Shown here: positions 59,771-64,000 of the stretch, piece after piece | Position numbering within the stretch: the first letter of the stretch is position 1 | Layout of the letters: each line of letters starts with the position of its first letter | Assembly (NCBI GenBank): GCA_030655075.1 | Contig: JAURWE010000024.1 | Span: 1 to 64,000, forward strand | Direction: 5' to 3' | Length of the DNA stretch: 64,000 nucleotides | DNA from: Pararhizobium sp. | GTDB lineage: Bacteria; Pseudomonadota; Alphaproteobacteria; Rhizobiales; Rhizobiaceae | Translations under genes and position numbers: made by a program | The notes under the pieces: generated by a model | Seen by the model: only the letters and a program-made list of their open reading frames with translations | Databases searched by the model: none | What the model was told of the DNA's origin: nothing

Positions 59771-60916
59771 TCAGATGCATTCCCTAAACAGCGCCTTGGC
59801 CGCATCCAGCGTCAGTTCGACCGGGTTGCCGCCGGCCGTCGGATCGACGATCGCCATGGCGGCCATTTCGTCGATGCGGTCGGTGGCGACACCGAGCGCC
59901 GAGAGCTTGTCCGGCACGCCGAGTTCTTCACGCAGCTTGAGAACATAGTCGTAGAAACCGTCGAAACCGCCGGAAATGCCGAGATAGGCGGCGGCAAGGC
60001 CGATCTTCTCCTCGATCGCCGGACGGTTGAAGCGCAGCACCGGCGGCATGACGACGGCATTGGTCATGCCGTGGTGGGTGTTGTAGATGGCGCCCACCGG
60101 ATGCGACAGCGAATGGATGGCGCCGAGACCCTTCTGGAAGGCGGTGGCGCCCATGGCGGCAGCGCTCATCATGTTGGCGCGGGCCTCGATGTCGCTGCCG
60201 TCCTTGAAGGCGCGCGGCAGGTAGTCCTTGACCAGACGCATGCCCTCGAGCGCGATGCCCTGGCTCATCGGATGATAGAACGGCGAGGAATAGGCCTCGA
60301 GGCAATGGGCGAAGGCATCCATGCCGGTGCCGACGGTGATGACCTTCGGCATGCCGACCGTCAGTTCCGGATCGCAGATGGTGACGGCCGGTAGAAACTT
60401 CGGATGGAAGATCACCTTCTTCGTGTGGGTCTCGGAATTGGTGATGACGCTGGCGCGGCCGACTTCCGAACCGGTGCCGGCCGTCGTCGGCACGGCGATG
60501 ATCGGCGCGATACCGGCCGAATTGGCCCGGGTCCACCAGTCGCCGATGTCTTCGAAATCCCAGACAGGCCGTGTCTGCCCGGCCATGAAGGCCACGCATT
60601 TGCCGAGATCAAGCCCCGAGCCGCCGCCAAAGGCGATGACGCCGTCATGGCCGCCGTCCTTGAACGCCTTGACGCCCGCATCGAGATTTTTGTCGTTCGG
60701 GTTCGGATCGACCTCGGCAAAGATCGCCCGGCCGAGACCCTCAGCTTCGAGAATATCCAGCGCATTCTGCGTGATCGCCATCGGCGCCAGGCCCCGGTCG
60801 GTGATCAGCAGCGGCTTCTTGATGCCGACGGCCTTGCAGTGGTCGGCCAGTTCCTTGATGCGCCCTGCCCCGAACTTGATGGTGGTCGGATAGCTCCAGT
60901 TGGCTGTGATGGTCAT
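59771..60916 (-). CDS. Iron-containing alcohol dehydrogenase
   Basis: This is a 381-residue group III (Fe-ADH) dehydrogenase. The NAD-binding GGGSGLDLGKCVAF lies near residue 100. The metal-binding histidines are in TGMDAFAHCLEAYSSPFYHP and HSLSHPVGAIYNTHHGM, both intact. It probably interconverts an alcohol such as 4-hydroxybutyrate or a lactaldehyde-type diol with the aldehyde. It lies 3 bp downstream of the aldehyde dehydrogenase gene on the same strand, so one transcript is very likely. A hairpin terminator follows. Confidence 0.9.
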   Translation of the reverse strand: MTITANWSYPTTIKFGAGRIKELADHCKAVGIKKPLLITDRGLAPMAITQNALDILEAEGLGRAIFAEVDPNPNDKNLDAGVKAFKDGGHDGVIAFGGGSGLDLGKCVAFMAGQTRPVWDFEDIGDWWTRANSAGIAPIIAVPTTAGTGSEVGRASVITNSETHTKKVIFHPKFLPAVTICDPELTVGMPKVITVGTGMDAFAHCLEAYSSPFYHPMSQGIALEGMRLVKDYLPRAFKDGSDIEARANMMSAAAMGATAFQKGLGAIHSLSHPVGAIYNTHHGMTNAVVMPPVLRFNRPAIEEKIGLAAAYLGISGGFDGFYDYVLKLREELGVPDKLSALGVATDRIDEMAAMAIVDPTAGGNPVELTLDAAKALFRECI

Positions 60917-60919
60917 CGA

Positions 60920-62299
60920 TCAGGCTTTCTTCAGGTGATAGGATTTCGGACGCGTCAGGTTCTGGAAGCCGATGACGGAAAGCGAGCCGCCACGGCCGGT
61001 TTCCTTGACACCGGTCCAGCACAGCGCGGGATCGAGGTAGTCGGCGCGGTTCATGAAAACAGTGCCGGTTTCGAGATCGTTGCCGATCCGGGCCGCCCGC
61101 TCGGCACCTTTCGTCCAGAGCGAGGTGGTAAGCCCGTATTTGCAGTCGTTCATCAGGGCCAGCGCCTCGTCATCGTTCTTGACCTTCATGATGCCGACAA
61201 CCGGGCCAAAACTTTCTTCGGTCATCACTTTCATGGAATGATCGACATCGACAAGCACCTGGGGTGCGAGATAGGCGCCGCCGTCATCCTGCGGAAACAG
61301 TTTCGGATCGACCAGCGCTCTGGCGCCCATGGCCACGGCTTCCGCCGTCTGGGCCCGCACTTCGGCGGCAAACCGCGTGTGCGCCATCGGCCCGAGCGAG
61401 GTTTCCTGCTCCAGCGGATTGCCAAGCTTGTAGGCCGAGGCAAAGGCAACCGCCTTCTCGACGAAATCGTCATAGAGGTTTTCGTTGACATAGATGCGCT
61501 CGATGCCGCAGCAGCACTGGCCCGAATTGAACATGGCGCCGTCCATCAGCGTATCGACCGCCGCGTCGAGATCGGCGTCTTCCATGACATAGCCAGGATC
61601 CTTGCCGCCGAGTTCCAGCCCGATACCCGTGAACGTGCCGGCAGCCGCCCGCTCGATCGAACGCCCGCCTTCGACGGAGCCGGTGAAATTGACGAAATCG
61701 AAGCTCTTGGCGGCAATCAGCGCCGAGGTCGTGGCGTGATCGAGAAAGATGTTCTGGAAAATGTCCTCGGGAACACCGGCCTCGACAAAGGCACGCACCA
61801 TGCGCTCGCCGACCAGAATGGTCTGGCTTGCATGTTTCAGGATCACCGCATTGCCGGCCATCAGCGCCGGAGCAACCGTGTTGATCGCCGTCATGTAGGG
61901 ATAGTTCCACGGCGCGATCACGAAGACGATGCCATGGGCGACACGCTCGATGCGGCGCTCGAAACTGGCACTGTCCTCGACGATGATCGGCGCCAGCGCA
62001 TCGGCAGCGATCGCCGCCACGTAGTTCGAACGCTCGTTGAAGCCGCGGAATTCGCCGCCATAGCGCACCGGCCGGCCCATCTGCCAGGCAAGCTCCGGCA
62101 CGACCTCGTCGACCATTTCGTTGAGACGCGCCACACCGGCCAGAACCAGCTTGACGCGGTCCTCGACCGGACGCTTCGCCCAGCTCTTCTGTGCCGCGCG
62201 CGCCCGCGCAACGGCGGCCGAAGCGGAAACGGTATCAACCGCCGGACGCTCGGCATAAACCTCTCCATTCACAGGAGAAATGCATTGGATCATGGTCAT
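60920..62299 (-). CDS. NAD(P)-dependent aldehyde dehydrogenase
   Basis: The ATG at 62299 (MTMIQCISPVNGEVYAERPA) gives 459 residues, slightly shorter than the roughly 480 typical of the family. The catalytic Cys is in SGQCCCGIERIYVN and the general base Glu in GLELGGKDPGYVM. The N-terminal signature PWNYPYMTAINTVAPAL is also intact. Likely substrates are semialdehydes such as succinate semialdehyde or gamma-glutamyl-aminobutyraldehyde, inferred from the neighbouring FAD oxidase and glutamine-synthetase-like genes. It follows the PIN toxin gene by 23 bp. Confidence 0.9.
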   Translation of the reverse strand: MTMIQCISPVNGEVYAERPAVDTVSASAAVARARAAQKSWAKRPVEDRVKLVLAGVARLNEMVDEVVPELAWQMGRPVRYGGEFRGFNERSNYVAAIAADALAPIIVEDSASFERRIERVAHGIVFVIAPWNYPYMTAINTVAPALMAGNAVILKHASQTILVGERMVRAFVEAGVPEDIFQNIFLDHATTSALIAAKSFDFVNFTGSVEGGRSIERAAAGTFTGIGLELGGKDPGYVMEDADLDAAVDTLMDGAMFNSGQCCCGIERIYVNENLYDDFVEKAVAFASAYKLGNPLEQETSLGPMAHTRFAAEVRAQTAEAVAMGARALVDPKLFPQDDGGAYLAPQVLVDVDHSMKVMTEESFGPVVGIMKVKNDDEALALMNDCKYGLTTSLWTKGAERAARIGNDLETGTVFMNRADYLDPALCWTGVKETGRGGSLSVIGFQNLTRPKSYHLKKA

Positions 62300-62322
62300 T
62301 CTAAAGGCTCCAAAATAAGCAA

Positions 62323-62739
62323 CTAGCAAGCAAGTGTTCGGACGTGACCGGCCGCGCCATAATTGAGAATCGCCCGGTCGCGTGTAACGATGGTCAGATC
62401 GTGCTCACGCGCCGTGGCGATGAGAATTCGATCCATTGGGTCCCGATGTAGCGGTTCGGGAAGGTAGGCAGCGCCGATCAGGACAGCGGGCGTTGCGGGA
62501 TACACCACAATGCCTCCCGCCGTGACAAACTCGTTAAACCATGACAGCGCATCTCTCGTGGACGGCAACCTGCCGCGTGATACCAGCATTCCGATTTCCC
62601 AGGCCGACATCACCGAGACACAAAGCGCGCCGCCGTTTGCAGACAGTGCCTCGATGGCGTCCATAGCCGCCCGGGATATAGCATGTCTATTCGCTATCCA
62701 GACGATCGCGCAGGTATCGAGTAGCAACCTCTCACTCAT
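62323..62739 (-). CDS. Type II toxin, PIN-domain ribonuclease (VapC-like)
   Basis: This 138-residue product starts MSERLLLDTCAIVWIAN. All four PIN acidic residues are seen: D8 in LLLDTC, E48 in SAWEIG, D103 in RDPMDRIL and D121 in VTRDRAIL. PIN toxins cleave tRNA or rRNA with Mg2+. It overlaps the antitoxin gene by 8 bp (ATGAGTGA), the standard translational coupling of toxin-antitoxin pairs. It is 23 bp upstream of the aldehyde dehydrogenase gene on the same strand, so it may be co-transcribed with it. Confidence 0.92.
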   Translation of the reverse strand: MSERLLLDTCAIVWIANRHAISRAAMDAIEALSANGGALCVSVMSAWEIGMLVSRGRLPSTRDALSWFNEFVTAGGIVVYPATPAVLIGAAYLPEPLHRDPMDRILIATAREHDLTIVTRDRAILNYGAAGHVRTLAC

Positions 62740-63202
62740 TGTAGAGCTTGTCGCTCCACTCGACATCGATCGGCGCGGTCAGATCCAAATCATCCGGGAT
62801 GGTCATCGTGCCCGCCATGCAGCCGAAGGCCGGATGAAGTTCAAGCAACGTCCCGTCAGGTCGTTCCATCCAGCGTTTGCCGTCCTTGTAGATGACGTCA
62901 TCCGCCGTAAACATCTTCATCGGCGGCTCCTCCGCCGGCGAAGCAGCCCCGGCCCGATAGGCAGTCTGCTTGCCCTCGGCAAACCCCGATAATTCGCCTC
63001 GGCGGCGCGCCGCCACTTCCGCCAGGTCAAGCCCGAGGAAGATGGTGATCTTGTCCTGCTCCTCAGCACTCATCTTGCGTTCGCCTTTCAGCATGCGCGA
63101 AACGGCGCTTGCATCGACACCCATGAACCGGGCAAGGCCGCGCACGGAGGTATTGCGCGCACTGAGCTGCTGGTGAAACCAGTCCGTGTCGATATCTGCC
63201 AT
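62732..63202 (-). CDS. XRE-family antitoxin
   Basis: This 156-residue product starts MADIDTDWFHQQLSARN. The N-terminal HTH (about residues 19-42, VRGLARFMGVDASAVSRMLKG) is of the Cro/C1 (XRE) type. The C-terminal part (about 100-156) looks like a toxin-binding and beta-rich segment, KMFTADDVIYKDGKRWMERP. VapC partners are more often AbrB, RHH or Phd proteins, so an XRE partner is the less common arrangement. The gene overlaps the PIN toxin by 8 bp. A near-perfect 22-bp palindrome and a good promoter lie just upstream. Confidence 0.88.
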   Translation of the reverse strand: MADIDTDWFHQQLSARNTSVRGLARFMGVDASAVSRMLKGERKMSAEEQDKITIFLGLDLAEVAARRRGELSGFAEGKQTAYRAGAASPAEEPPMKMFTADDVIYKDGKRWMERPDGTLLELHPAFGCMAGTMTIPDDLDLTAPIDVEWSDKLYNE

Positions 63203-63229
63203 GCCGCGCGGCTCCCGTTGAACACGGCA

Positions 63230-63281
63230 ATTTTCCCACAAACTGTCTGCCCCGTCAATTAATCACAACATGTTGCGATTA
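63230..63281 (-). promoter_or_regulatory. Antitoxin promoter with palindromic operator
   Basis: TAATCACAACATGTTGCGAT.. (63260-63281) is a 22-bp palindrome with one mismatched pair. It abuts TTGACG (63258-63253), and GAAAAT (63235-63230) follows after exactly 17 bp, forming a sigma-70-like promoter. Binding by the XRE antitoxin at the palindrome would block the -35 region, the usual autoregulation of toxin-antitoxin operons. Confidence 0.7.
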
Positions 63282-63283
63282 TC

Positions 63284-64000
63284 TCATGCCCTCTCAAATC
63301 CGCGCGCCACCTCCCAGTCGGTGATCTTGCGGTCGTACTCCTCCTGCTCCCACTCGGCAGCGCGGGTATAGTGCTCGATTACGTCTTCGCCAAACGCGTC
63401 GAGCAGCATTTTCGAACTGCTGAGCGCCGTGGTGGCGTCACGCAGCGTGCGCGGGATTTCGCGGATGTTCTTGCCGCCATAGGCATCACCGACGAAGGGC
63501 GCTTCCAGCTCCATCTTGCCTTCGATCCCGGCAATACCGGCAGCGATCAGGGCCGCCATGGCCAGATACGGGTTGAGGTCCGAGCCGCCGACGCGGCATT
63601 CGATGCGGATCGCCTTGGTGCCCTCGCCGCAAAGCCGGTAACCGGCCGTGCGGTTGTCCTTGCTCCACACCGCCTTGGTTGGCGCGAAGGTGCCGGCGAC
63701 GAAACGCTTGTAGGAATTGATATAGGGCGCCAGGAAATAGGTGATCTCGCCCGCATGGGTCAAAAGCCCGGCAACATAGTGGCGCATAAGCTCCGACATG
63801 CCGTATTCGGCATCCTTGTCGAAGAATTTCGAGCTCTTGCCATCGACGCTCCACAGCGACTGGTGGATATGCGAGGACGAACCGGCGGCATTGTAGTGCC
63901 ACTTGGCCAGGAACGTGATCGCCTTGCCGCGCGCCCAGGCGATTTCCTTGCAGCCGTTCTTGATGATGACGTGACGGTCGGCCATGGTCAGCGCGTCGGC
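63284..64000 (-). CDS. Glutamine-synthetase family protein (5' end outside the window)
   Basis: Only the C-terminal 238 or so residues are present, and the frame runs off the right edge with no start codon. The catalytic fold is clear: an ATP and glutamate-site segment AAGSSSHIHQSLW, followed by VAGTFAPTKAVWSKDNRTAGY and CRVGGSDLNPYLAMAALIAAG. The sequence fits the GlnA3/PuuA-like subgroup better than housekeeping GlnA, because the NRSA-type loop is divergent. With an FAD amine oxidase and aldehyde and alcohol dehydrogenases nearby, a gamma-glutamyl-amine synthetase role is plausible but not shown. Confidence 0.88.
   Translation of the reverse strand, partial: ADALTMADRHVIIKNGCKEIAWARGKAITFLAKWHYNAAGSSSHIHQSLWSVDGKSSKFFDKDAEYGMSELMRHYVAGLLTHAGEITYFLAPYINSYKRFVAGTFAPTKAVWSKDNRTAGYRLCGEGTKAIRIECRVGGSDLNPYLAMAALIAAGIAGIEGKMELEAPFVGDAYGGKNIREIPRTLRDATTALSSSKMLLDAFGEDVIEHYTRAAEWEQEEYDRKITDWEVARGFERA

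Noticed and set aside
1..64000. tRNA genes, rRNA genes, CRISPR arrays and insertion sequences
   Set aside because: No tRNA cloverleaf (for example GGTTCGA..TCC arms), rRNA core, spaced direct-repeat array or transposase was recognised on reading the gaps; a covariance search was not possible here.

Overview
The window is ordinary, gene-dense, GC-rich chromosomal DNA from an alphaproteobacterium, most probably a member of the Rhizobiaceae (Rhizobium/Agrobacterium group). The grounds are the gene order mraZ-rsmH-ftsL-ftsI-murE-murF-mraY-murD-ftsW-murG-murC-murB-ddl-ftsQ-ftsA-ftsZ-lpxC-bamD-recN, a 585-residue FtsZ with a very long C-terminal linker, a BtaA/BtaB betaine-lipid pair, TTAA-N7-TTAA and TTAACCAT sites of the CtrA type, and several rhizobial-style palindromic intergenic repeats. 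The genus cannot be fixed from sequence reading alone. I see no tRNA, rRNA operon, insertion sequence, prophage or CRISPR array.

Region 1 (about 0.4-24.1 kb, all minus strand) is the complete division and cell-wall (dcw) cluster. It makes lipid II (MurB-F, MraY, MurG, Ddl), polymerises and cross-links it at the septum (FtsW, FtsI, FtsL, FtsQ) and builds the Z-ring (FtsA, FtsZ). It continues into outer-membrane biogenesis (LpxC, BamD) and DNA repair (RecN). Four TGGG repeats at exact 10-bp spacing upstream of mraZ look like the MraZ operator. A terminator-like hairpin and two CtrA-type sites between murB and ddl suggest the cluster is read as two units, mraZ-to-murB and ddl-to-ftsZ. A strong hairpin follows ftsZ, so lpxC probably has its own promoter, near a perfect CtrA-type box.

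Region 2 (about 24.4-46.8 kb) is mixed. It is rich in peptidoglycan-active enzymes: a peptidase M15/GH108 fusion, two SLT transglycosylases, an amidase, a GH25 muramidase and an MltB-type transglycosylase. Between them lie the RNase P RNA gene (with an enlarged P12 helix), a DjlA-like co-chaperone, PPi-dependent phosphofructokinase, exporters of the DMT and LysE families, a GGDEF-EAL protein, the btaAB genes for phosphate-starvation betaine lipid (with a candidate Pho box), a cation/proton antiporter, a probable 25-residue membrane protein, and metF preceded by an ArsR-methyltransferase regulator with a palindromic operator.

Region 3 (about 47-64 kb) holds the ABC-F protein EttA, a large polytopic membrane protein, a periplasmic RNase T2 homologue with an altered active site, an alpha/beta hydrolase and ThDP-enzyme pair, an aldose-epimerase-like protein, an L,D-transpeptidase and a ParA/VirC1-like ATPase. 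Its right end is a likely amine/aldehyde catabolic block: an FAD oxidoreductase, an Fe-alcohol dehydrogenase, an aldehyde dehydrogenase and a glutamine-synthetase-family gene cut by the window edge. A PIN-toxin/XRE-antitoxin pair with a near-perfect 22-bp palindrome at its promoter is inserted in that block.
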